DNA of 43,503 bases from NCBI RefSeq assembly GCF_000332355.1, contig NZ_KB235959.1:520418-563920 (forward strand). The letters are read 5' to 3'. A program made the translations under genes and the position numbers. Under the pieces are notes generated by a model. That model had not been told where the DNA came from. It saw only the letters and a list, made by a program, of their open reading frames with translations, and searched no databases. This stretch comes from Baaleninema simplex PCC 7105 (lineage in GTDB: Bacteria > Cyanobacteriota > Cyanobacteriia > Cyanobacteriales > Geitlerinemataceae). Numbering within the stretch: the stretch's first letter is position 1; each line of letters opens with the position of its first letter. Shown in pieces: positions 7,877 through 16,170 of the stretch.

Positions 7877-8539
7877 TTAATCTGGATCTTTATCTATATT
7901 TGAATTAATGCAGCTAGTCCCTAATTCTTTTAATTTATCTTCGATCAGCCTCGATTTTTTGCTTGCTCTTTGGATTTGCTCTTGCAACTCTTGTAAATCG
8001 CTTCCATCCAGAGCAACGAAGAATTCTTTACTTCCCTCTTGAGAACTGTATTGAATTCTTAAACTGTGAACGACAATTACACTTTTAAAGTCATCTTTTT
8101 CAAAAACCGGTCGAATATCAGTTAATATTCTAGAACTAGAATATATTTTTTCGTACTCTTGTGTTAGTAAATTTGCCTTCAAAAAAAAGCTAATTTCTGG
8201 AATTTCTAAAAATTCTTGAATCCGATCCTTGAATACTTCTTTTTGGTTTTCTTCTAATTCTAAATTTAAAGTTAGATCTACTAAGATTTCTTCGATATCA
8301 TAGCCTCCATACTCTATAAAAGCTTTTAAGGAAAACAAAGAGCTTATGATATCTAAAACTACCCTCTCACTCAGACCAGAAGCCGCTTTTTCAAAAACTT
8401 CCCGAGCGATCGCGCCTAAGTCTAGCGATCTCTCGCCTATACTATTTAATGCGGAGACAAGGGAATCCATTTCGGATGTACTTATAGATCCTATTTGAAT
8501 GAGTCCTGGTTTGTACTTATCTGGAATTGCGATCGGCAT
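7877..8539 (-). CDS. Hypothetical protein in AT-rich islet
   Basis: The 220-residue acidic product (MPIAIPDKYKPGLIQIGSIS) is unrecognised. The N-terminal 110 residues look all-helical; the segment at about 150-205 looks like a beta hairpin (VIVVHSLRIQYSS, then KEFFVALDGSDL) followed by a long charged helix, somewhat like a COMM-type tail, but this is only a resemblance. No signal peptide or membrane segment is seen. It is separated from the HEPN pair by 155 bp, shares their AT-rich composition and has its own upstream AT-rich region (8540-8757). Confidence 0.65.
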   Translation of the reverse strand: MPIAIPDKYKPGLIQIGSISTSEMDSLVSALNSIGERSLDLGAIAREVFEKAASGLSERVVLDIISSLFSLKAFIEYGGYDIEEILVDLTLNLELEENQKEVFKDRIQEFLEIPEISFFLKANLLTQEYEKIYSSSRILTDIRPVFEKDDFKSVIVVHSLRIQYSSQEGSKEFFVALDGSDLQELQEQIQRASKKSRLIEDKLKELGTSCINSNIDKDPD

Positions 8540-8757
8540 GGCTAATGCTTTTGTTTATTTTGGGGTATTGTCTAGGTCTTCAAGAAAAAAATGAAATTTA
8601 ATTTATATTAGCTACAGAGTTTATTTTATACCTTTTACCCAAAAAAGTCAACCCCAATAATATCGATCTGAAGTTTTTTAAGATGGAGAACGATCTAAAT
8701 TAATTAATCGTTACAATAAAAAATGTTGTAGAACGATTAAGCTTAATTCGATCGAAT

Positions 8758-10233
8758 ATGCATCTTCAAAGCTGCTCGACACAAGCTATTTATAGTCGCG
8801 AAGATTGGAAACGGGGCTACCTGTCCCAAACCCAAGAGTCGGCGTACTGGATAGACGACATTGAGGGAGAAATTCCCCCAGACTTAACCGGAACCCTGTT
8901 TCGCGTCGGCCCCGGTTTGCTGAATATCGGCGACTATCCCGTCAACCACCCCTTCGACGGCGACGGAATGGCCTGTGCGATCGCCTTCAAAGACGGTCGC
9001 GCCTTTTTTCAAAACCGCTTCGTGCGTACCCAAGGGTTTGTCGAAGAACGAGAGGCGGGAAAACCCCTCTATCGCGGCGTGTTCGGAACCCAGAAACCCG
9101 GCGGTTGGCTGGCGAACCTCTTCGACTTGCGCCTCAAAAACATCGCCAACACCAACATTATCCACTGGGGCGGTAAACTGCTGGCGTTGTGGGAAGCGGC
9201 CGAACCCCATCGCCTCGATCCCCACACCCTAGAAACCCAAGGACTCGATCGCCTCGACGGACTCCTCGATACCGGAGATGCGTTTTCCGCACACCCCCAC
9301 ATCGACCCCGCCTCGCAGTTCGACGACGGAAAACCCGTTCTCGTCAACTTCTCGGTAAATCCGGGGTTGTCCACCGACATCACCATTTACGAATTCGCCC
9401 CGGACGGAACGCTTCTCCGCCAACACACGCACGCGATTCCCGGTTTCGCCTTTCTCCACGACATGGCGATTACACCGAACTACTGCGTCTTTTTCCAAAA
9501 TCCCGTCACCTTCAACCCCCTTCCTTACCTTTTGGGCTTTCGCGGTGCGGCGGAATGCGTGAAGTTCGACCCCGACGCCCCCACGAAAATCGTCTTGATT
9601 CCCCGCGACGGTTCGCGCAACGTGAAAATTGTCGAGACGGAACCTTGTTTCGTGTTCCACCACGCCAACGCTTGGGAAGACAACGGAGAGGTGGTTGTGG
9701 ATTCGATTTGTTACGAGTCGTTCCCGCAACCCGATTCGGACTCTGACTTTCGCGACGTGGATTTCAGCCAGATTCCCGAGGGTCAGTTGTGGAATTTCCG
9801 GGTGAATTTGCAGAATGAGAACGTCCGTCACGAGGTTATCGAACGCCGCTGTTGCGAGTTCCCCGTGTTACATCCCGAGACAGTGGGACGGAAAAATCGA
9901 TATTTATTCATGGGAATCGCCCACCCCGAACGAGGAAACGCACCGTTACAGGGCGTTATGAAGGTCGATCGCGAAACGGGGACATCTCAGGTGTGGAGTT
10001 TTGCGCCTCGCGGGTTTGGCGGCGAACCGGCGTTCGTTCCGCGTCCGGGTGCGACGGAGGAAGATGACGGATGGGTGCTGTTGTTGGTGTACGACGCCGA
10101 AAAGCATCGATCGAAGTTGGCGATTTTCGATGCAAAATCCATCGACGCCGGGCCGATCGCTCAGTTGAACTTAAAGTATCACATTCCCTACGGACTGCAC
10201 GGGAGTTTCACGTCGGAGTATTTCGGACGATAG
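8758..10233 (+). CDS. Carotenoid oxygenase (apocarotenoid-15,15'-oxygenase type)
   Basis: The 491-residue product is a non-heme iron carotenoid cleavage dioxygenase and closely matches the layout of Synechocystis ACO, which makes retinal from apocarotenals. The iron-binding histidines are visible as H179 (FSAHPHID), H234 (FLHDMAITP), H301 or H302 (FVFHHANAW) and H481 (PYGLHGSF). Other family motifs are GTLFRVGPGLL and NHPFDGDGM. Length equals the family's. The ATG at 8758 fits the start. It faces away from the AT-rich islet. Substrate choice cannot be read from the sequence. Confidence 0.93.
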   Translation: MHLQSCSTQAIYSREDWKRGYLSQTQESAYWIDDIEGEIPPDLTGTLFRVGPGLLNIGDYPVNHPFDGDGMACAIAFKDGRAFFQNRFVRTQGFVEEREAGKPLYRGVFGTQKPGGWLANLFDLRLKNIANTNIIHWGGKLLALWEAAEPHRLDPHTLETQGLDRLDGLLDTGDAFSAHPHIDPASQFDDGKPVLVNFSVNPGLSTDITIYEFAPDGTLLRQHTHAIPGFAFLHDMAITPNYCVFFQNPVTFNPLPYLLGFRGAAECVKFDPDAPTKIVLIPRDGSRNVKIVETEPCFVFHHANAWEDNGEVVVDSICYESFPQPDSDSDFRDVDFSQIPEGQLWNFRVNLQNENVRHEVIERRCCEFPVLHPETVGRKNRYLFMGIAHPERGNAPLQGVMKVDRETGTSQVWSFAPRGFGGEPAFVPRPGATEEDDGWVLLLVYDAEKHRSKLAIFDAKSIDAGPIAQLNLKYHIPYGLHGSFTSEYFGR

Positions 10234-10387
10234 GGAATGCGTTGAATTTCCGCCTCGGGGCGTTGTCGATCGCGTCTCGAGGCGATTTGTCGTCAAAATC
10301 AGTCGTGAGGAAGAGGATGTCGGTCGAACTGCGATCGCACGATCGAATTGAGACGAAGCCTACAGACGAGTTTTTGGAGCCAATACC

Positions 10388-10735
10388 GTGGAAAATCTCG
10401 AACACCAACGTTGCGAACCTTGTAAGGGAACGTCCCAACCACTGAGCCAAACTGAAGTTGAAGAACTTCAATCTCAGATTCCGTCTTGGGAGGCGATCGA
10501 GGAATATGGAGAGTTACATCTCCAACACACTTATCAGTTTCCAGATTTTAAAACTGCACTCAAATTTACCCAACGCGTGGGGGAGGAAGCTGAAAAAGAA
10601 GGCCATCATCCGGTGTTGTTGACCGAATGGGGAAAAGTCACGGTGACCTGGTGGACTCACGCCATTAACGGACTGCATCGTAATGATTTTATTATGGCGG
10701 CAAAAACCGATCAAATTTCTAAAGAGTTCGAGTGA
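10388..10735 (+). CDS. phhB: Pterin-4a-carbinolamine dehydratase family protein
   Basis: The 115-residue product ends with the characteristic PCD core: EGHHPVLLTEWGKVTVTWWT followed by HAINGLHRNDFIMAAKTD. Enzymes of this family dehydrate 4a-hydroxytetrahydropterin. In bacteria without phenylalanine hydroxylase the role is uncertain and may concern molybdopterin or other pterins. It follows the carotenoid oxygenase gene by 154 bp on the same strand. Confidence 0.9.
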   Translation: MENLEHQRCEPCKGTSQPLSQTEVEELQSQIPSWEAIEEYGELHLQHTYQFPDFKTALKFTQRVGEEAEKEGHHPVLLTEWGKVTVTWWTHAINGLHRNDFIMAAKTDQISKEFE

Positions 10736-10872
10736 AAAAGTATTCAAAACTAACCATCAAATTACGATCTTATGTTAAAAAATCAATAAGAACTGGCAGA
10801 TTAATATTGCGATCGCACGGCATCGTATTAATATCATCTAATTTTATGCGAAATCCATTAGGACTTACTTCC

Positions 10873-10905
10873 AGATCCCCGGCATCTCCAAGATGCCGGG
10901 GATCT
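10873..10905. repeat. 33-bp dispersed hairpin, copy 2
   Basis: Identical to 5121-5153: a 15-bp stem beginning AGATCCCCGG with loop CCA. Two identical copies 5.7 kb apart, both intergenic, point to a mobile or conserved palindromic repeat. Confidence 0.85.
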
Positions 10906-10985
10906 TATACCAGAAGTGCTAATCGGGAATTTTGCCACCCCAAACTGATGTTTTTGCAAAAGTGAGATGCACACCTCAATGTAGT

Positions 10986-11002
10986 GGTGGGCAATGCCCA
11001 CC
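10986..11002. repeat. GGTGGGC-AAT-GCCCACC palindrome
   Basis: A 7-bp stem with a three-base loop, extended by GTAG/CTAC flanks. A related palindrome with loop ATT lies at 13364-13380 between leuC and leuD. The GTGGGCA(A/T)TGCCCAC type is a common dispersed cyanobacterial repeat. Confidence 0.7.
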
Positions 11003-11885
11003 CTACTAATGATGTAAATGTGTAAATTTTGTCCGTTTTAAAACACTATTTTTTGCGATTTTTACTAAAAATTTTGGTGTATCTCAAAAATGTCTATTAA
11101 GATCGAATTGTAATGCTTTAGAAAATTATGAAGTTTCGATCGCGCAACAGAAGCACAGAAGTAATGAGAATAGTTAAGTCGAGTGTTAAATCTCTCTCTC
11201 AATATTTAGAGAGTGAGTCGATCCCGTCAGGCTGTTCTGACGAATGGTTTAGCATTCCTTTCGGAATCACAAATCGGGGGAAACGACAAAAACCCCGAAC
11301 CTCATTACTCGACTCAACTATTTTAAAAACCGTCCCGATCTTCGAGTGCGATTGCGTTTAAAATCGTTCGGACTCTAATTTTTCACTTTCTTCCTGACGT
11401 CGTTCTCCTTCGGAAGAAATATTTCTAAAGAAATACTTTGGGCTAAACAGCAAAACTCCCCAAGGTGTTTTGTTAGATCCAAACAAAACTCTATCTCTTT
11501 AGCTTTTAGTATAACGAGAATTTTTAAAAACTCCAAATCAAGACATAGACTCGAGATGCGATCGCCCTCTAGAAAATCCGATCTTGCGACGAATATAACG
11601 AGATAAACGCGACACAAATCGCTCAAACACTCAATTTGTCCGTAAAATCGAAGTGAGATCGACAGTTAGACGATAAACGTGACATCATAACAAAATCCCT
11701 TCGATTTACTATCTCCGAGCCATCGCAAATGTCCGATCGGAAATCCCCAACCCGACTTCGACTTCTAGAAAAAAGAGTCAAAAAGGCTCTAAGTTTAACT
11801 CATCTGAGCGATTAGAATTCCGATAACTCAAACGTCCCTCCGCGCGATAAAATAGAAGACTACGCTTAAACCAAGTCTGTGCGCG

Positions 11886-13289
11886 ATGAGTAAGGGAACA
11901 TTATTCGATAAAGTCTGGGAAGCCCATAGCGTGGGAACGCTGCCTTCCGGTCAAACGCAACTGTTTATCGGGTTGCATCTCATCCACGAAGTCACCAGCC
12001 CTCAAGCATTCGCCATGCTGCGAGAACGGGGTCTGAACGTCCCCTATCCTCAGCGAACCGTGGCCACCGTCGATCACATCGTCCCCACGGAAAACCAAGC
12101 GCGTCCCTTCGCCGATACCCTCGCCGAAGAGATGATTCGAGCCTTAGAAAACAACTGCAAAGAACACGGCATTCGCTTCTATAACGTCGGTTCCGGCCGT
12201 CAGGGAATCGTCCACGTCATCGCGCCGGAACAAGGACTGACCCTGCCGGGAACGACCATCGCCTGCGGTGACAGCCACACCTCCACCCACGGCGCCTTCG
12301 GAGCGATCGCCTTCGGTATCGGCACCAGCCAAGTCCGCGACGTTCTGGCCTCCCAAACTCTGGCCATGAACAAACTCAAAGTTCGTCGAGTCGAAGTTAA
12401 CGGCGATTTGCGCCCCGGTGTCTACGCCAAAGATGTCGTCCTCCATATCATCCGCAAACTGGGCGTTAAAGGCGGCGTGGGCTATGCCTACGAGTACGCT
12501 GGCACCACCTTCGAGAAGATGTCGATGGAAGAACGGATGACCGTTTGCAATATGTCCATCGAAGGGGGCGCCCGTTGCGGTTACATCAACCCCGACACCA
12601 CCACTTACGACTACATCCAAGGCCGCGAATTCGCCCCGAAAGGCGAGGATTGGAAGAAAGCCGTCGCCTGGTGGAACAGCATTCGTAGCGATGCCGATGC
12701 CGAATACGACGACGTGGTGGTGTTCGACGCGGCAGAGATTTCCCCGACGGTGACGTGGGGAATCACGCCGGGACAAGGTATCGGGATTGACGAATCGGTG
12801 CCGACGCCAGACAGCTTACCGGAGGGCGATCGCTCGATCGCCGAGGAAGCCTACAAATATATGCAGCTGTCCCCCGGAACCCCCATCAAAGGCACGAAAG
12901 TCGATGTTTGTTTTATCGGAAGCTGCACCAACGGACGCATTAGCGACTTGCGGGAAGCGGCGAAATTCGCCCAAGGCCATAAAGTCGCCAACGGCGTGAA
13001 AGCCTTCGTCGTTCCCGGTTCCGAAGAAGTCAAGCAACAAGCCGAAGCTGAAGGCTTAGATAAAGTCTTCCTCGAAGCAGGGTTTGAATGGCGCAACGCT
13101 GGATGTTCCATGTGTCTGGCCATGAACCCGGATAAGTTGCAAGGCGACCAAATCAGTGCCTCGTCCTCCAACCGTAACTTTAAAGGCCGTCAAGGATCGT
13201 CTTCGGGACGCACGCTGTTGATGAGTCCTGCGATGGTGGTTGCGGCTGCGGTCAACGGTTCCGTCGCCGACGTGCGCGAGTTGATGTAA
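11886..13289 (+). CDS. leuC: 3-isopropylmalate dehydratase large subunit (LeuC)
   Basis: The 467-residue product is the aconitase-fold subunit that isomerises 2- to 3-isopropylmalate in leucine synthesis. It starts [14 protein letters not shown]. It shows the [20 protein letters not shown] motif and the cluster cysteines in GSCTNGR and GCSMCLAMN, which bind a [4Fe-4S] cluster. The ending [12 protein letters not shown] is typical. It works with LeuD, encoded 130 bp downstream. The start at 11886 is the usual one for the family. Confidence 0.97.
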   Translation: MSKGTLFDKVWEAHSVGTLPSGQTQLFIGLHLIHEVTSPQAFAMLRERGLNVPYPQRTVATVDHIVPTENQARPFADTLAEEMIRALENNCKEHGIRFYNVGSGRQGIVHVIAPEQGLTLPGTTIACGDSHTSTHGAFGAIAFGIGTSQVRDVLASQTLAMNKLKVRRVEVNGDLRPGVYAKDVVLHIIRKLGVKGGVGYAYEYAGTTFEKMSMEERMTVCNMSIEGGARCGYINPDTTTYDYIQGREFAPKGEDWKKAVAWWNSIRSDADAEYDDVVVFDAAEISPTVTWGITPGQGIGIDESVPTPDSLPEGDRSIAEEAYKYMQLSPGTPIKGTKVDVCFIGSCTNGRISDLREAAKFAQGHKVANGVKAFVVPGSEEVKQQAEAEGLDKVFLEAGFEWRNAGCSMCLAMNPDKLQGDQISASSSNRNFKGRQGSSSGRTLLMSPAMVVAAAVNGSVADVRELM

Positions 13290-13363
13290 TCGCGTTCAAA
13301 ATCTCCGTAATACGGGCATCTTGCCTGTCTTTGAACCTGTTTCGAGAGGGTTCGTAAGCTAAC

Positions 13364-13380
13364 GGTGGGCATTGCCCACC
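13364..13380. repeat. GGTGGGC-ATT-GCCCACC palindrome
   Basis: A 7-bp stem around ATT in the leuC-leuD gap, related to the palindrome at 10986-11002. It lies 39 bases before the leuD start and could form an RNA hairpin between the two cistrons. Confidence 0.7.
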
Positions 13381-13418
13381 CGACAACTCCAGTTTTAGTC
13401 ACTCTGCGCCGAAGAAAG

Positions 13419-14009
13419 ATGAGTCAAATCAAAAACATTTCTGGACGAGGTATTCCCCTGGCTGGCGACGATATCGATACCGATCGCATCATTCCAGCCC
13501 GTTATCTGCGTTGCGTTACCTTCGACGGCCTCGGCGAACACGCCTTTAAAGACGATCGCGTGCAAACCAACGGTCAACATCCCTTCGATCGCCCCGAATA
13601 CCAAGGCGCCAACGTCCTCGTCGTCAACGCCAACTTCGGCTGCGGTTCGAGTCGCGAACACGCGCCCCAAGCCATTCGTCGTTGGGGAATCGAAGCTCTC
13701 GTCGGCGAAAGCTTTGCCGAAATTTTCTTCGGAAACTGTGTCGCGATGGGCGTTCCCTGCGTCACCGCCGACGCCGAATCTGTCGAAACCCTGCAAGGGG
13801 CGATCGCCAAAAACCCCCAAACTGCGATCGCGGTGGATTTGGAGAAAATGGAAGTGCGCTGCGGCGATCTGACGGTGTCCGTATCGATGCCCGAAGGGGC
13901 GCGTCAGAGCTTCCTAAACGGCGTTTGGGATAGCTGCGGACAGCTCGTCAACCAACGCGACGCCGTGCGAGAGACGGCCGCGAAACTTCCCTATTTGGCT
14001 TGGCGTTAA
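13419..14009 (+). CDS. leuD: 3-isopropylmalate dehydratase small subunit (LeuD)
   Basis: The 196-residue product (from the ATG at 13419, [11 protein letters not shown]) is the swivel-domain partner of LeuC. It has [33 protein letters not shown] and the [14 protein letters not shown] segment expected of LeuD. An in-frame start at 13365 would begin inside the palindrome and add 18 residues not seen in the family, so the inner ATG is preferred. The purine-rich GAAGAAAG just ahead may serve as ribosome binding site. Confidence 0.95.
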   Translation: MSQIKNISGRGIPLAGDDIDTDRIIPARYLRCVTFDGLGEHAFKDDRVQTNGQHPFDRPEYQGANVLVVNANFGCGSSREHAPQAIRRWGIEALVGESFAEIFFGNCVAMGVPCVTADAESVETLQGAIAKNPQTAIAVDLEKMEVRCGDLTVSVSMPEGARQSFLNGVWDSCGQLVNQRDAVRETAAKLPYLAWR

Positions 14010-14054
14010 ACGCAATCCGAGGCAGCCTCGGGTCAGAAAAACCGTTCGTGAGAA

Positions 14055-14085
14055 AAAGACGCGGGTTGGAGCGATCCGCGTCTTT
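14055..14085. terminator. Bidirectional terminator between leuD and the 14117 gene
   Basis: AAAGACGCGG at 14055-14064 pairs perfectly with CCGCGTCTTT at 14076-14085. T-rich tails follow on both strands (TTTGTTTC on plus, TTTTTCTC on minus), serving the convergent leuD and the gene at 14117-15013. Confidence 0.8.
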
Positions 14086-14116
14086 GTTTCGAGCGTACCT
14101 GCTATTGAGCCCGTCT

Positions 14117-15013
14117 TTACTGCGACTTCGTGCGACGAACGCGAGTTTTACCCTTCGCGCTTCGAGAAGCAGAGGATTTCGTACTCGAGGTGCGCGTTCT
14201 GGATTTCGTGGTTGGCGTTTGGGTTCTCGGCGTTTGGGTTTTCGGCGTCGAACTCATAGGCATTCCCCCCGCCGCATTGCTGCGGGTCGTGCGGAACGTG
14301 ACGTTAACCCCTTCGTTGCTTTGTTCGAGAACCAACAGTGGCGTCGGTTTGGCGTTTTGATCCCAATGGATGTAAGCCACGCGCCCTTGTAAAGCGGGTT
14401 GCCAAGTGTCGTTGTCTCCCGCCGGGCTGAGATAGGTTTCGATACAGTCGATAATTTGACTGATGGTCGCGCTCGTCGGTTGAGTGGGAAGTTTGGTGAG
14501 CTTGATTTGGATACGGAACAACACCCGTTTTTTGATGTTGGCGCCCGATCCGGTTTCGTACTCCACATCGAAGATTTCGTTGACTTGACGGCCGGTACCT
14601 CGATTTTCGGCAGTCGGACGCAACGCCACAGAAATTTTGCTTTTGACCTTGACTTTGATTTGGTTGACGATGCCGAAGTGGAAGGTTTCTTCTTCCATCC
14701 GCATTCGCAAGTAGTCGAGGTTGAATTCCCGCGAGTGGATTAAGTCCGGATTGCGCTCCATCTTGGAAATCGTGTCGATGGCGCGTTTGTATTTTTTCTG
14801 AAGTTCGCGGTTTTTAAACTCTTCGGTGCGAAGTTTCTTTTGCAGGCGATCGCTCGTCACTTTATAGGCGACACCGAGGCCGATCGCGGCCACGAGGAGC
14901 AATCCCGAAGCTCCCATCCAAATGACAGGGGGAGCTGCCGATCCTTCTGTAGAGGTCGGGGGGGCAGGGGCTTGTGCCAACGTCGTTTCGACGGGGATGG
15001 CGGGAGTTGACAT
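14117..15013 (-). CDS. Conserved cyanobacterial membrane-anchored protein of unknown function
   Basis: The 298-residue product (from the ATG at 15013) has a Pro/Ala/Thr-rich N-terminus, one membrane segment (VIWMGASGLLLVAAIGLGVA), a charged helical stretch (LQKKLRTEEFKNRELQKKYK), then a soluble domain with SREFNLDYLRMRMEEETFHF and SQIIDCIETYLSPAG. The tail is a low-complexity Ser/Thr/Arg/Lys region of about 55 residues, likely disordered and nucleic-acid- or membrane-contacting. I recognise it as a widely conserved cyanobacterial family without a name. The start at 15013 is preferred over 15028 because GGAG lies nine bases ahead of it. Confidence 0.8.
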   Translation of the reverse strand: MSTPAIPVETTLAQAPAPPTSTEGSAAPPVIWMGASGLLLVAAIGLGVAYKVTSDRLQKKLRTEEFKNRELQKKYKRAIDTISKMERNPDLIHSREFNLDYLRMRMEEETFHFGIVNQIKVKVKSKISVALRPTAENRGTGRQVNEIFDVEYETGSGANIKKRVLFRIQIKLTKLPTQPTSATISQIIDCIETYLSPAGDNDTWQPALQGRVAYIHWDQNAKPTPLLVLEQSNEGVNVTFRTTRSNAAGGMPMSSTPKTQTPRTQTPTTKSRTRTSSTKSSASRSAKGKTRVRRTKSQ

Positions 15014-15367
15014 GGTCGATAACTCCATGGGTTCTTGACGGGTTCAGCAGGTAGCGCGACGGGCTTCGCCTCATTGTTAAGATGCCCGTTCGACTGAATC
15101 TCGATATCAGTTGCGATGGAAAACGATCGCTTCGACACGCCAATGCCACCCCGAGTTTGCCCGGAAGCTGGGACAATAGACTCCATAAAGCCGACTGCAC
15201 TTCACTGGGTCTAGTATAGTGGCTGGCTTGCAAGCGCCGTTTTCTGGCCAGAGCGAAATGAGAGCGCGATCGAAGGTTCTGGGTTAACCTTCAGTCTGCC
15301 TATCCAACGAGCGTTGTTGCGCTCGATCGCTCTTCACTGGATCGATCTATATTCAATTGTATTCTCT
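15014..15367. other. Divergent intergenic region
   Basis: About 350 bp between divergent genes. I see HIP1-like sites and no gene or strong hairpin. It must hold both promoters but no convincing -35/-10 pair stands out. Confidence 0.4.
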
Positions 15368-16099
15368 ATGCCGTTTCTTGCACTATCTGAGTCGGTCGCC
15401 GCGCGATTTTCCTCCAAGATTCGCCTCGTTGCCACAGACATGGACGGGACGATGACGAGCCGGGGAAGGTTCGCGTCGTCTTTGTTTCGAGCGTTGGAAG
15501 ATTTAGCCGAGCGGGATATTTCCGTTCTCGTGGTCACGGGGCGTTCGGCCGGTTGGGTCGGCGGTTTGGTGACGTATCTTCCCGTATCTGGGGCGATCGC
15601 GGAAAACGGCGGCTTGTTTTACACTCACGGCGACAAGCCTCCGGTTCCCCTGGTTCCCATTGCCGATTTCGCCGAACACCGCCGGGAACTGGCGCAGACG
15701 TTTCGCGCGTTACAAACGGACTTTCCGCAAGTTCGCGAGTCTGAGGACAATCGCTTTCGCTTGACGGATTGGGCCTTCGACTTGTCGGAACTTTCACCGC
15801 AAGAGTTAGACCGAATCGCCGCCTGGTGCGACGATCGCGGTTGGGGGTTCACTTACAGTTCGATTCAGGGACACCTGAAACTCCCCATGCAGCATAAAGC
15901 CAAAGGGGTGTTGCAGGTGTTGGGCGATCGCTTTCCCCAACTCTCCCCCAAGGAAGTCGTCACCGTCGGCGACAGTCCCAACGATGCCAGTTTGTTCGAT
16001 GCTGCCGTGTTTCCCCATTCCGTCGGCGTAGCCAACATCGCCAAATACCGCGATCGCCTGCCCTATCCAGATTCTTCGCAGTACTCCAGCCATAGCTGA
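15368..16099 (+). CDS. HAD-superfamily phosphatase (Cof/HAD-IIB type)
   Basis: The 243-residue product (ATG at 15368) contains HAD motif I ATDMDGTMTSRGRF, motif II VVTGRSAGW, and motif III/IV VVTVGDSPNDASLFDAA. The cap region in between fits the IIB subclass that includes sugar phosphatases such as sucrose- and mannosylglycerate-phosphate phosphatases. Substrate is unknown. An in-frame TTG at 15314 would add 18 residues and is less likely. The tnpB element lies just downstream. Confidence 0.88.
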   Translation: MPFLALSESVAARFSSKIRLVATDMDGTMTSRGRFASSLFRALEDLAERDISVLVVTGRSAGWVGGLVTYLPVSGAIAENGGLFYTHGDKPPVPLVPIADFAEHRRELAQTFRALQTDFPQVRESEDNRFRLTDWAFDLSELSPQELDRIAAWCDDRGWGFTYSSIQGHLKLPMQHKAKGVLQVLGDRFPQLSPKEVVTVGDSPNDASLFDAAVFPHSVGVANIAKYRDRLPYPDSSQYSSHS

Positions 16100-16170
16100 A
16101 AGCTTGGCTGGTGGTGTAGCGAAGCGCGACCGAGGGGAGTAACCTACAAAAGATTTGCTACAGTTTAGAT

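Larger units (their letters stand above)
10736..11885. other. 1.15-kb intergenic region with dispersed palindromes
   Basis: No convincing gene is seen. It holds the second 33-bp hairpin (10873-10905), a GGTGGGC palindrome (10986-11002), a small hairpin CGTCAG/CTGACG near 11226-11242 and a weak stem GGGG/CCCC around 11277-11300. A putative leuC -10 box TAAAAT is at 11848-11853, without a clear -35. Short open frames at 11128-11361 (+) and 11375-11626 (-) have no recognisable features. Confidence 0.5.

Noticed and set aside
11128-11361. 77-codon open frame in the phhB-leuC gap
   Set aside because: No ribosome site, no recognisable domain, and it runs through small hairpins. Comparison with relatives could revive it.
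11375-11626. 83-codon minus-strand open frame upstream of leuC
   Set aside because: No ribosome site and no family resemblance; treated as non-coding.
12144-12776. Open frame antisense to leuC (about 210 codons)
   Set aside because: Shadow of leuC; composition and lack of a ribosome site argue against coding.
16100-16170. A tnpA gene or clear left end for tnpB copy 1
   Set aside because: Only about 70 bp separate the HAD gene from tnpB. There is no room for tnpA, and with copy 2 cut by the window edge the left boundary cannot be defined.
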